Positions 9,701 to 14,694 of a stretch of DNA of 17,088 bases are shown here, piece after piece. The stretch lies in contig CAZJWK010000056.1 in the NCBI GenBank assembly GCA_964549595.1, positions 1 to 17,088 on the forward strand, written 5' to 3'. Within the stretch, counting starts at the first letter, position 1. Every line of letters begins with the position of its first letter. A program made the position numbers and the translations under genes. The notes below the pieces were generated by a model, which worked only from the letters and a program-made list of their open reading frames with translations, did no database searches and was not told the origin of the DNA. This DNA is from CAZQQN01 sp964549595. GTDB lineage: Bacteria; Bacteroidota; Bacteroidia; CAILMK01; CAYYUA01.

Positions 9701-10196
9701 ACGTGAAGTTGGGGTTCTCCGAAGAATCTGTGTTGGCAGTGCCTGCGGTACTGTCCCCGAAATTCCAATAATAACTAAGGCTATCCCCAATTGACTGATT
9801 ATTAAAATTTATAATAGCAGGGGAACATAGGGTATCATCAGGATTTATTTGAAAATTGGATTGGGGATTGGGGTCTACGTAAATGGTTTTAGTAATGGAA
9901 TCTTTACATGTGAGGTTATTAGAAATGACAAGCTTTACTTCAAAGGAATCCAGCCCCTTTCCGGATGTCTGAAAAGTGTGCGAGGGACTTGCTATTGTAT
10001 CATTTATCGTACTATCTCCATATTGCCAGACGTAATCCAGGTTAACACCCTTTGATTGATCGGTGAAATTTACAACGGTACCTGCACAAGCACTGTCCGG
10101 CGAAAATGAAAAATCGGGAATACATTGGGCGTTCGCTACTTTGGTGAGTAAACTTATTAATAAAAGTATAGCAAGCCCTATACGAGTATTGCTCAT
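732..10196 (-). CDS. Giant secreted multi-PKD-domain surface protein with T9SS type B (gliding-motility-associated) C-terminal domain
   Basis: The protein has 3154 residues, roughly 350 kDa. The start at 10196 gives a good signal peptide: NTR, a hydrophobic stretch IGLAILLLISLL, and a likely cleavage after ANA (residue 23). About 33 PKD-like units follow, recognised by W-(D/E/Q/K)-F-G-D-G, then NP.H.Y, G.Y.V.L and GC.D. Units 1-15 (residues ~24-1414) are irregular; units 16-33 (~1415-2882) are 81-84 residues each. Residues ~2883-3066 look like two fibronectin III-type domains (VEWTPVTYGNPGIYNIYRS; DRYEIQWSDS). Residues ~3067-3154 are the type B sorting domain, with VPDAFSPNGDGIND, YNRWGELVF and TGIYIY. 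Known PKD arrays in Bacteroidota are beta-sandwich stalks in surface adhesins and gliding proteins such as SprB; a role in adhesion or matrix is inferred. No catalytic domain is visible. The gene stands alone, 187 bp downstream of the trehalose operon on the same strand, and has no clear Shine-Dalgarno sequence. Confidence 0.95.
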   Translation of the reverse strand: MSNTRIGLAILLLISLLTKVANAQCIPDFSFSPDSACAGTVVNFTDQSKGVNLDYVWQYGDSTINDTIASPSHTFQTSGKGLDSFEVKLVISNNLTCKDSITKTIYVDPNPQSNFQINPDDTLCSPAIINFNNQSIGDSLSYYWNFGDSTAGTANTDSSENPNFTYSNDSDSLQQYRVELITEDTSGCLDTTWDTAYVQPSPKARFNKDSIVECGQDTIKFNDTSKGKNLSYQWNFGDPASLSNTSKKVNPEHFYSSSGDYEVTLEVTNNFDCVDSLIDTVDISPIPNAQFTYSNPCKGLKTDFKDQSSVKNDSLKSWQWDFGDGNTANKQNPDHQYNATGSYQVQLITKTNANCQDTATDSITVHPKPSASISDTSLCEGNSVSLSGSFSGNVSEYLWDYDDGQIEKNNKNPFHLYSKNKNYLPRFQVTFADSSKCSVNTDTLRIIELPRIQFSVTTPDTQCFDGNQLCLKDSTDFYSSVSIKNRTVLFGDGNKTFDNSNGIKTFCHQYSQSEVSYDVQLKATNQEGCKNSKVKSNAIRIREKWQASFQTNYNTQCFGTPVNFNNQTTIDSTEAKDFKWDFGDGDTDTNNWDNFTHTYDTNGAFKATLTVTGKYGCTKKGTVNPAGENVSFTFDVSSNKDTFCFSSNNVEYSQTPVNNANFEWDYGDGVTETNLTTGWTTTHRYRNPGRYLTSLNINKGGCDTTYKYDTVWVIGVKPILDDPINQFQCEIDTPVVFVDSNTQPYQSKHYGVPNVQRLWDFGDTTAPSCTTNTTLGIDTGKNCRYSRDSIFVSHQYPADKPDCYTTTLTFKDTSSGCQSSATIDAALQEPEAGPDSSESPSLIGASFTAGSFCLGPEPNKSVNINLNETQPQCLTDKFWVMWDSACARKSGNFSSKWQEEDFSHNYDYDDKTCDTNGYRTIGLVIKNGEDSNENTCYDTAWYTDEIRHNDFDPRFTHNFKPSKDRCPPVTVTFELKDTTRQDSINTYEWKMGDDTTITRSNPDPLTYTFKDHKNNNVKLTLKGSDGCQGNDKAIIPVGFDLDLKASPLQICKGEKVEFRDTVKYWTSKTEYWRKSNRPETLNWDFGDGKGFSDTNYLPSYTYDTIGDYTVRLAAKDSSGCTDTLTKKDFISVYGINAHFSTGNSALICTPEVNFKDTSTLTDPGTSFSGHPNDSAASWEWQFGDGKGKSFVKEPTHNYTQNDTFDVKLKVTNTKGCQDSINKSLQIKGPKPNFSIKSNAKGCPKLTTIFDNKSKDATSYIWEFGDKNNNVLSTKKDTNIDFTYQEGGSKSIFLVAQDSVKNPNTGSQEFCSATYPDTSVKSKITVDVKEKPQPEFTFNTFCDTTSVSFQDNSTPPSSGSITKRNWEFGKMGVDSGTNPSFDFKSSGEYKVKLITKTNNGCKDSITKNVLVPFGVNADFSYQNNCKNEPVQFTDSSTADSTSIQSWEWRFGDGATSSQENPNHSYTSTGSYTVELIATSKKGCKDTIQKTITIYSDPVSAFSVGNTCEGQDVDIQNNSTIGSGSLSYSWDFGDGTTGVGKNPKKVYSATGNYTIELVATSNNGCKDTTRQSVTINATPQSQYSVKNTCLDSTADFSNNSTISSGTINSYDWEFGDGNTSSATNPSHKYASEGNYASSLVTTSDLGCQDTASKQVTIHPEPNAAMSFSNACEKDTVNFKDQSSIASGTLNQNWDFGDGSTSGKANPKKVYSSDGSYNVELIITSGKGCEDTATQTITIHPRSNPGFILSNQCKNDTVNFTDKTTFSGVSLNYQWEFGDGKTSTKKSPKHVYKTAKTFSPQLTTTTNKGCKDSISKNVIIHPLPKMAFNFSDGCENENISFKNQTTISSGNLSHQWDFGNGQSSTKKSPTISYSSSGTYSVELISTSNKGCEDTLTQNVTIHPRSDPAFTFSNACEGDTVRFTNNSTVSSGSLTYKWEFGDGDSSKAKNPEKVYNNDNTYTVKLEVTTDKGCTDSLSKSIDIHPRAKPAYTFSNDCEGNAIDFNNNTTVNSGSLSYTWDFDDGTTSSKTNPSHIFSQDKNYNVELKAITDKGCEDSITKKVKPFPRPEAKFTFTNACLNKPHQFTNNSTIASGSLSYKWEFGDNTTSTKKDPGHTYPKAKKYTVELKATSNKGCEDSINKTVETYPKPNADFGFTNKCFPEFIPFKDQSTVSKGSITDLLYKFGDGNQTKATNPQHQYSSYGDYSVDLVATTNYGCKDTVTKKVTSYAKPDARFTAQTVCYPKPTPFNDQSTLARGNLTQWNWQFGDNSQSNKQNPVHQYPEGGQYDPELVVTTDKNCKDTLTKPVTVHPQPKPGFAFNDTCLNQPTQFQDTSSIKSGNIQSRNWELGDGTSESGLSFTHVYPATGQFQTQLLTTSDKGCKDSIKQTITVDHLPKAGFTHDTVCYGFSTSFNDTSSVKKASLSRWEWKFGDGDSSKNQNPKHAYPGGGNYQTRLVVESNLGCLDTVKSQAEVFHKPKADFSANEVCYPNATQFTDQSSVTKSQLIEWDWQFDDGDTSQKTNPQHAYSDHGIYSPILEVESDKGCLDTIQKDIIVHAKPKAQFQFGDTCQPFPVNFRNRSTVDTGSITQNDWQFGDNNISSKLSPNHRYASYGQYQTQLIVTTNEQCKDTLQKTVETFPKPEANFSTKNVCLVDTAVFRDSSTVAEGTVQRWNWDFDDGDTAIQFNPAHQYQKADSYDVREIVTTNNGCKDTATRSLVIYPMPQVAFSVNDSIQCLESNNFQFGNNSTIKWGTMDFLWRTETGDSAQNLNFAKTFEDYGDFTVTLEATSNNNCFASARKTMQVYPDPKANFKVNDGCTNDDIRFLDFSSTAKGRLTDWHYQFGDDSSSNIPNPAHIYPERGKYTIREIVTNNAGCDDTTRETIQIYGKPGKASIKRVTVVDDKFNRVEWTPVTYGNPGIYNIYRSKSKDELGEKVASFKKKFQYDDYNVLVDSQPYYYHLRFKDSCKNPYPYESFAKSVHLDVQIPRRYPKLFFNKYLGWQENGVDRYEIQWSDSAFGGFQKVGESFSPIFIDKQTRKLSGRYCYRVIAQRDGLDSVVSVSNVDCINSETNVYVPDAFSPNGDGINDKFRIKGSFVMEYNLRIYNRWGELVFESNKQENAWDGTYKGERVPTGIYIYVLSIKGTNESRIKKGNLKLIR
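735..998 (-). other. T9SS type B / gliding-motility-associated C-terminal domain (part of the giant gene)
   Basis: The last 88 residues contain the hallmark motifs VPDAFSPNGDGIND, YNLRIYNRWGELVFES, NAWDGTYKGE and VPTGIYIYVL. In known proteins this domain directs transport across the outer membrane by T9SS. Cargo of this class commonly depends on a PorP/SprF-like partner; no such gene lies in this window. Confidence 0.9.
999..1550 (-). other. Two fibronectin III-like domains between PKD stalk and sorting domain (part of the giant gene)
   Basis: Residues ~2883-3066 lack the FGDG motif. They show two units with features of fibronectin III or related beta-sandwiches: 'VEWTPV...GIYNIYRSK...YYYHLRFKDSC' and 'LGWQENGVDRYEIQWSDS...YCYRVIAQRDG...SVSNVDC'. 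Each has an early Trp, a central Tyr-rich strand and a late Y.Y.. strand. The assignment rests on pattern only; two such domains just before a type B sorting domain is a common layout in Bacteroidota giant proteins. Confidence 0.6.
1551..5954 (-). repeat. Regular tandem array of 18 PKD modules with 243/246-bp period
   Basis: Aligning the W.FGDG codons of successive modules gives these spacings in the direction of translation: 243, 246, six of 243, seven of 246, 252 and 246 bp. All are whole codons (81, 82 or 84 residues). The shared codons give a recurring DNA word on the plus strand, close to CCATCNCCAAATTCCCA. Each module has one Cys near its N-terminus (for example FSNACEGD) and one in the KGC.D motif. 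Module 32 has degenerated to WRTETGD and module 33 has YQFGDD in place of WDFGDG. Uniform length with divergent sequence suggests old tandem duplication followed by drift under length constraint. Confidence 0.9.
5955..10127 (-). repeat. Irregular N-terminal block of about 15 divergent PKD-like modules
   Basis: Modules average about 93 residues and vary in length. Canonical cores occur as WQYGDS, WNFGDS, WNFGDP, WDFGDG, WDYDDG, LFGDG (Trp lost), WDFGDG, WDYGDG, WDFGDT, WKMGDD, WDFGDG, WQFGDG, WEFGDK and WEFGKMG. Between the WDFGDT and WKMGDD cores (about 7320-7700) a unit-sized stretch has no core motif, only FWVMWDSAC and NYDYDDKTC, and is counted as a degenerate module. The WDFGDT unit (around 7740-8040) carries an insertion with extra cysteines (SCTTN, KNCRYS, DCYTT). 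Confidence 0.78.
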
Positions 10197-10244
10197 AAAA
10201 ATTATTTAAAAGAAAAAATAAAGCTTGGCCCCTTAAAAAGACAA

Positions 10245-10256
10245 AACTTTAAAGTT
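10245..10256. promoter_or_regulatory. 12-bp perfect palindrome upstream of the giant PKD gene
   Basis: AACTTTAAAGTT reads the same on both strands and lies 49-60 bp upstream of the PKD gene start. The 187-bp gap (10197-10383) also has TTCAAA-AA-TTTGAA (10283-10296) and AAAAGCTTTT (10313-10322). The region is very AT-rich, so chance palindromes are expected, and I find no full Bacteroidota -7 box (TAnnTTTG) on the minus strand. The palindrome could be a regulator site near the promoter; this is speculative. Confidence 0.22.
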
Positions 10257-10383
10257 GAAAAGGTAAAAAAAAAGAAAAAGAATTCAAAAATTTGAAAATG
10301 AGATTTCAAGGTAAAAGCTTTTAAAGATATGGTTTTAAAAATATCCTTATTCCTTTTTACAATCACACAGTGTTCCAACATTT

Positions 10384-12798
10384 TTACAAAGCCTTACCTA
10401 AGCGGAATTTGGATGAATCTCCTTTTTGAAATTTAAAGCTTTTTCCATTGACTCCGATTAGGACAGGAAAATTCCAGCCCTCACAAGCATTTACTTCTAA
10501 GCATTTTTGATGGATGGTTAAAAATATCCAATTCCCCCGGTAGCGGATTGGGAAACTTAAGCATTCAATTTCTTCCGGTAAGGTAGGATTCAGCCAGAGT
10601 ACATCATCTCTGACTTCGATACCCGCATAGCAACGCTGCATAAGATCAACAGTACCTGCCATCGCCCCTAAATGGATTCCCTCAGGGGTGGTTCCATTTT
10701 GAATATCCCGGACATCACTTATTAAAGCCTGTTGGTAATTATTCCATGATTTTTCCCGGTCAGCCCTTACCGTAACCCATGAGTGGACAAGCCAACTTAA
10801 AGAGGAACCATGAGAAGTACGATTCTCGTAATAGTGAATATTCGTGGGAATTGTTTTGGGATCGAAATGGTATCCTAACTGATCAAAAACCTGGTTAAGG
10901 GCTTCTGAAGAAAAGAGGTAAAACAACATTAACACATCGGCTTGCTTGCTGGCTTTGTAACGATTGGGGGAGTCGTTTTGGTTTTCTAAAATCCGGTCCA
11001 AACGAAAATTTTTTCCATATTTTGAGCGATAGTGCTCCCAATCCAATTCCTGTAAATTTTCATACCCTTCAAATTGAGATATAATGATTTCATCATGGAA
11101 AGGAATAAACAGCTTTTTACTAATATCCTCCCATTTGTCAATGTTTTCATCGTTAATATCCAGGTTTTCTTTTAATGCTGATTGTTTACCTTGGTTTAGG
11201 GTTTGAAGGGTTTTAATGGCCTTTTGGGCAACCCAGGCGACCATAAAATTGGTATAGGCATTGTTATTTAAACCAGGCTCATCAGCATCCGGGTATTTTG
11301 TATGGTATTCGTCAGGCCCCACTACCTTATGAATTTCATAACGGCCTCTATCTTCATTAAATTCAGTGATGCTTTCCAAAAACTGCATGATCGATAAGAT
11401 CATTTCAGCACCGTAAAAATGGAGGAATTCAATATCCTGACTCACCTCGTAGTATTGCCAAACATTATAAGCAATAGAAGTATTGACATGCCTTTGCAAA
11501 TGGGTATTATCCGGTATCCACCTTCCCGATTCCGGGTTTAGGTGCAGAACCTGGCTTTCTTCCCTTCCATTGCTGCCGCTCTGCCATGGAAACATGGCGC
11601 CTTTATAACCCGATTTCCGGGCAGCATAGCGTGCTTCTTCAAGCCTTCTATAGCGGTACATGAGTAAACTCCTTGTGAGTTGGGGAATCCGGAGGTTGAT
11701 AAAAGGGAAAATAAATAATTCATCCCAAAAAATATGGCCCCTGTAGGCTTCTCCGTGCCAACCCCTTGGTGGAACTCCTACATCTCGATCAATGGAATTC
11801 GGGGAAGCTGTTTGAAGCAAATGAAAAATATGGAACCGCAGGATCAATGGGTCATCAAGCCCATCATCATTATTACTACTCACATCAATATTGCACCTTC
11901 GCCATAAATGTTTCCAGGCCCTTTCGTGTTCGTTTAAAAGGTTTTTAAAACCCCTTTTTCGCTTTAATTTTTTACAAGCTTCTAAAGTGGGTTCGGATAG
12001 GGCTTTATCCCGGTTAGAAAATATACTGACCAATTTTTCAATTTGGACAGGTTCATTTGCTTGCCCTTCAAGTGTTAAGTTTAAGCCTATTTTATGGGGT
12101 GTGACTTCATTTTGATCGCTTTTTTGAATGTTCCCCTTTTTAACCCCTAAAGCACAGGCCTGAGCCATTTCCAGATAAGATTGGTTGGTTCGGGTACGTA
12201 AATAAAATAGCTCCTCCTCGGTAAAACCTTTTTCCTGTGTTGCTAAATGGTGGCTGTTTAAATCCCGGTAACGGGGAACCCCATCGTTGATAATGTCCCC
12301 ATCCAATTCCGCATAAAGCTGAAAATGGCCTGACCAATTTTCCGGGGTGATGATCCATTCTATACCAGCCAGGTGTTTGTCAGCCATACTGACCAAACGT
12401 TGGCTTTTAAGCCGGGTAATGTGGTTTTGCGGGTCTTTGAATCGCATATCCCGGATTAAAATTCCTTTTTCCAGGTCAAGCCGGAAGTCAAAATCCAGTA
12501 TCTCAAATTGATCCGGATCAAGCCAACTCCCATTTTCCGGCTTGAATGTCATGTAAAGCCAATTAGGCCAGTTAACCAAATCCTCATTTTCAATGGTTTT
12601 ACCATTAATATGGGACTTTAATCGATTATAGCCCCCGCTTAGGTAGGTGCCTGGGTAATGGCTTTTCCTGTCTGCTTTTTTTTCTTCAAAAGCTCCTCTT
12701 GTAGCAAAATAGCCATTACCCAATGTACATAGGGCCTCCCTCAAGGGTTGTTGCTCCGGGTCGTAGGCAGGATAAACAAATTTCCAGCTATTACTCAT
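10384..12798 (-). CDS. Glycoside hydrolase family 65 enzyme, probable trehalose (or related disaccharide) phosphorylase
   Basis: The protein has 804 residues, normal for GH65. The N-terminal beta-sandwich shows GNGYFATRG (28-35) and the catalytic (alpha/alpha)6 barrel runs from about 310 to 720. Visible motifs are GHIFWDELFIFPF (354-366), GPDEYH (494-499) with E497 as predicted general acid, KQAD (618-621), HGSSLS (663-668), and GIHLGAMAGTVD (707-718). In characterised GH65 phosphorylases the SSLS loop binds phosphate, so phosphorolysis is favoured over hydrolysis. It would release beta-glucose-1-phosphate from an alpha-glucoside. Trehalose is the likely substrate because both neighbours act on trehalose or its 6-phosphate; maltose, kojibiose or trehalose-6-phosphate cannot be excluded. 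There is no signal peptide, so it is cytoplasmic. Its start overlaps the end of the upstream mutase-phosphatase gene by 8 bases, indicating one operon. The C-terminal features resemble the GH65 part of mycobacterial Rv2006 and Rv3401, judged from memory. Confidence 0.9.
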   Translation of the reverse strand: MSNSWKFVYPAYDPEQQPLREALCTLGNGYFATRGAFEEKKADRKSHYPGTYLSGGYNRLKSHINGKTIENEDLVNWPNWLYMTFKPENGSWLDPDQFEILDFDFRLDLEKGILIRDMRFKDPQNHITRLKSQRLVSMADKHLAGIEWIITPENWSGHFQLYAELDGDIINDGVPRYRDLNSHHLATQEKGFTEEELFYLRTRTNQSYLEMAQACALGVKKGNIQKSDQNEVTPHKIGLNLTLEGQANEPVQIEKLVSIFSNRDKALSEPTLEACKKLKRKRGFKNLLNEHERAWKHLWRRCNIDVSSNNDDGLDDPLILRFHIFHLLQTASPNSIDRDVGVPPRGWHGEAYRGHIFWDELFIFPFINLRIPQLTRSLLMYRYRRLEEARYAARKSGYKGAMFPWQSGSNGREESQVLHLNPESGRWIPDNTHLQRHVNTSIAYNVWQYYEVSQDIEFLHFYGAEMILSIMQFLESITEFNEDRGRYEIHKVVGPDEYHTKYPDADEPGLNNNAYTNFMVAWVAQKAIKTLQTLNQGKQSALKENLDINDENIDKWEDISKKLFIPFHDEIIISQFEGYENLQELDWEHYRSKYGKNFRLDRILENQNDSPNRYKASKQADVLMLFYLFSSEALNQVFDQLGYHFDPKTIPTNIHYYENRTSHGSSLSWLVHSWVTVRADREKSWNNYQQALISDVRDIQNGTTPEGIHLGAMAGTVDLMQRCYAGIEVRDDVLWLNPTLPEEIECLSFPIRYRGNWIFLTIHQKCLEVNACEGWNFPVLIGVNGKSFKFQKGDSSKFRLGKAL
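12791..12798 (-). other. ATGAGTAA stop/start overlap joining the two minus-strand trehalose genes
   Basis: Read on the minus strand, the GH65 start ATG is followed after two bases by the TAA stop of the upstream frame, so the genes share 8 bases. The upstream protein ends ...KPSHE and the downstream one begins MSNSW. Such overlaps usually couple translation and keep product amounts matched. Here that suggests the two proteins work as a pair. Confidence 0.9.
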
Positions 12799-14422
12799 GG
12801 GATGGCTTTAGCTTTGATTGAAGAATATCCAGAAATTTCGATACTTCTCTGGTATCGTGTAAGTGGTATTGAGCAAAGGTTTTTTCCCCATGATCCCCAA
12901 CGAGAATACCAATTCCTCGTTCTATTAAATTTCGAAAAGCATCTTCATCGGTTAAATCATCTCCCAGATAGATTGGAAGAATATCTGGTCGGTTAAGGTT
13001 AAGTTTTTCTATGAGCCAATCCATCGCTTTTCCTTTGTCCCAATCAAGGTTGGGTTTTAACTCATAAATTTTTTTCCCCTGGCTTAATTTTAAATCCTGA
13101 TAATGGTTCGTAATCTGTTCCACAATGGCTTTTAGTTCAGGCAGCAAATGCGGTGAGACATTTCGGAAATGCACTGCAATGGCAAACCTTTTCCGCTCAA
13201 TCTGGACACCTGCTAAGCCTTTGGTTTGGTTACGCAGGTAATTGGCCGCTTCTTCAAAATGCGGCAAAATTTTCTTAGCTTTTTCTAATTCCAAATGCAA
13301 ACCTCCCGGGCCGTCAATTTCAAAACCGTGGCTTCCGGCATAATAAATATCCTCAATACCAACCATTTTTTCAACCTGGTTTATATCCCTTCCACTAATA
13401 ATGGCAACCGGAATATACTCAGCCAGGGTTTTAAGCATTCTTTGGGTAGAATCTGGTATTTTGGCGTCTTCGGGGTTATTGACAATGGGTGTCAACGTGC
13501 CGTCATAGTCTAAAAACAAAACTGGCTCACTATTAACGAGGATTCTGTCAAGAAAACCTGCATTTAATGCATTGGCTATTTTATCCGGTTTATAACCAGG
13601 TTGGGTGAGGTGCTGGTCAAGGGTAACCAGATTATCCACAGCCAAATGCGCACCGTTTTTTCTCAGGGTTTCTTTGTCATTTGTGGTGGCAATACCGACC
13701 ACTAAGCCAAAGCCTCCGTTAATTCCTGCCTGAATTCCGGGAATGGCATCTTCAAAAACCATACAATCCGAAGGGTTTAGCCCTAATTTCGCAGCCCCTT
13801 CTAAGTAAATATCGGGATTGGGCTTCCCTTTTAATCCTCTACGCTCAGCGGTGACACCATCTACCCTTGCATCAAACAAGCTATTTAAACGGGTTTTTTC
13901 CAGAATGGCAGAACAATTTTTGCTGGAAGATATGATGGCTGTTCGAATCCCGTTTTTTCTCCATTGCCGGATTTTCTCAATATTGTTCTGGTATAATTCA
14001 AGGTTAGTTGTAGCTAACAATTCCTGAAAAATTTGATTTTTCCTGTTCCCCAAACTTTTAACGGTTTCTTGTTCAGGAGAATCGGTTTCCTTGCCTTCCG
14101 GTAAAGTAATTCCCCTTGCGTTAAGAAAGCTCCTAACCCCTTCATAACGGGGCTTACCATCGATATACCTGGGATAATCCTTTTCAATGGATAAAGGCTC
14201 GTAGGCCATATTTTCAGAATGCCCCAAATCTTCAAGAAAAGAGTCGAACATTTTTTTCCAGGAAAGGGCATGTATCCGGGCAGTATTGGTTAGTACACCA
14301 TCCAAATCAAAAAGGGCTCCTTTGTAATTCTGAAGGGATAGGGGGCGTTTGGCCTGGGGCATTTTTACCGGGATTTTACCTGGTTGCTGACAAATGTCAT
14401 GGTGGCAAATTTCAAAAATCAT
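12791..14422 (-). CDS. otsB: Fusion of beta-phosphoglucomutase-like HAD domain and trehalose-6-phosphate phosphatase
   Basis: The protein has 543 residues with two HAD active sites. Domain 1 (about 34-275) looks like beta-phosphoglucomutase: FDLDGVLT (38-45) with D39 as nucleophile and D41 as acid/base, SSS (165-167), GKPNPDIY (199-206) with K200, and FEDAIPGIQAG (223-233) supplying E224/D225. It should interconvert beta-glucose-1-phosphate and glucose-6-phosphate. Domain 2 (about 290-540) is an OtsB-type phosphatase: FLDYDGTLTP (303-312) with D305/D307, SGRD (343-346), GSHGFEID (363-370), DKGKAM (462-467) and GDDLTDEDAF (487-496). It should hydrolyse trehalose-6-phosphate to trehalose. All key residues of both sites are present. 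It is the first gene of the operon with GH65. An alternative start is Met21 (codon 14360-14362); the longer start adds residues that include CHHDIC, and neither start has a strong ribosome-binding site. Each half alone is a standard family; the fusion order matches the N-terminal part of mycobacterial OtsB1. Confidence 0.92.
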   Translation of the reverse strand: MIFEICHHDICQQPGKIPVKMPQAKRPLSLQNYKGALFDLDGVLTNTARIHALSWKKMFDSFLEDLGHSENMAYEPLSIEKDYPRYIDGKPRYEGVRSFLNARGITLPEGKETDSPEQETVKSLGNRKNQIFQELLATTNLELYQNNIEKIRQWRKNGIRTAIISSSKNCSAILEKTRLNSLFDARVDGVTAERRGLKGKPNPDIYLEGAAKLGLNPSDCMVFEDAIPGIQAGINGGFGLVVGIATTNDKETLRKNGAHLAVDNLVTLDQHLTQPGYKPDKIANALNAGFLDRILVNSEPVLFLDYDGTLTPIVNNPEDAKIPDSTQRMLKTLAEYIPVAIISGRDINQVEKMVGIEDIYYAGSHGFEIDGPGGLHLELEKAKKILPHFEEAANYLRNQTKGLAGVQIERKRFAIAVHFRNVSPHLLPELKAIVEQITNHYQDLKLSQGKKIYELKPNLDWDKGKAMDWLIEKLNLNRPDILPIYLGDDLTDEDAFRNLIERGIGILVGDHGEKTFAQYHLHDTREVSKFLDILQSKLKPSHE

Positions 14423-14694
14423 TTCTTTTGTATGGAATAAATGTTAAGGGTTTATTGAATTTTTAAGGGTAAATCCATTTCCTTGTTGAAAAAAATTAAG
14501 GCTTCTGAGCTTAAGATGAAACTTGGTTGGAATTCTTTAGCGGATTAAGAAGTTTAAGGAAAAATTGAAAGGACATTAGCTATTAAGGTATGGATCTATT
14601 AACTAAGGTTTAAAAGGGTGTTAATTTTACTGGATTTTGCATTCATGGAATTGATTTTGTACATTCATACTGAAAGGTAAGCTGAGGATTAATT
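14423..14694. promoter_or_regulatory. Divergent intergenic region between the two trehalose transcription units
   Basis: These 272 bp separate divergent genes and must hold promoters for both the mutase-phosphatase/GH65 operon (minus) and the synthase/phosphatase gene (plus). No full TAnnTTTG box with a correctly spaced TTG is evident; TGATTTTG at 14652-14659 is one base off the consensus on the plus strand. ATTAAC (14598-14603) and GTTAAT (14620-14625) form a 6-bp inverted repeat with a 16-base spacer, and TATTAA is repeated at 14581 and 14597. A shared regulator site here is possible but unproven. Confidence 0.45.
14684..14687 (+). promoter_or_regulatory. Shine-Dalgarno-like GAGG of the trehalose synthase gene
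   Basis: GAGG lies 7 bases before the ATG at 14695. This supports that start, which also gives the expected GT20 N-terminus (MGKLILVANRLPV). Such a clear motif is uncommon in Bacteroidota and is not seen at the other starts in this window. Confidence 0.5.

Noticed and set aside
732..10196. Giant gene as SprB itself (gliding adhesin)
   Set aside because: It shares the type B sorting domain and repetitive build, but no gliding genes lie nearby and the PKD-type stalk is widespread among Bacteroidota surface proteins, so a specific name is not supported.
10283..10322. AT palindromes TTCAAAAATTTGAA and AAAAGCTTTT as terminator of the GH65 operon
   Set aside because: Stems are almost pure AT and too weak for an intrinsic terminator; such palindromes are expected in this base composition.
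11766..12115. Short plus-strand open frames inside the GH65 gene
   Set aside because: They are antisense to a well-supported GH65 coding sequence and show no start signal or recognisable product.
14652..14659. TGATTTTG as a firm -7 promoter box for the synthase gene
   Set aside because: It deviates from TAnnTTTG at a key position, and the nearest TTTG upstream is only about 12 bp away instead of about 19.
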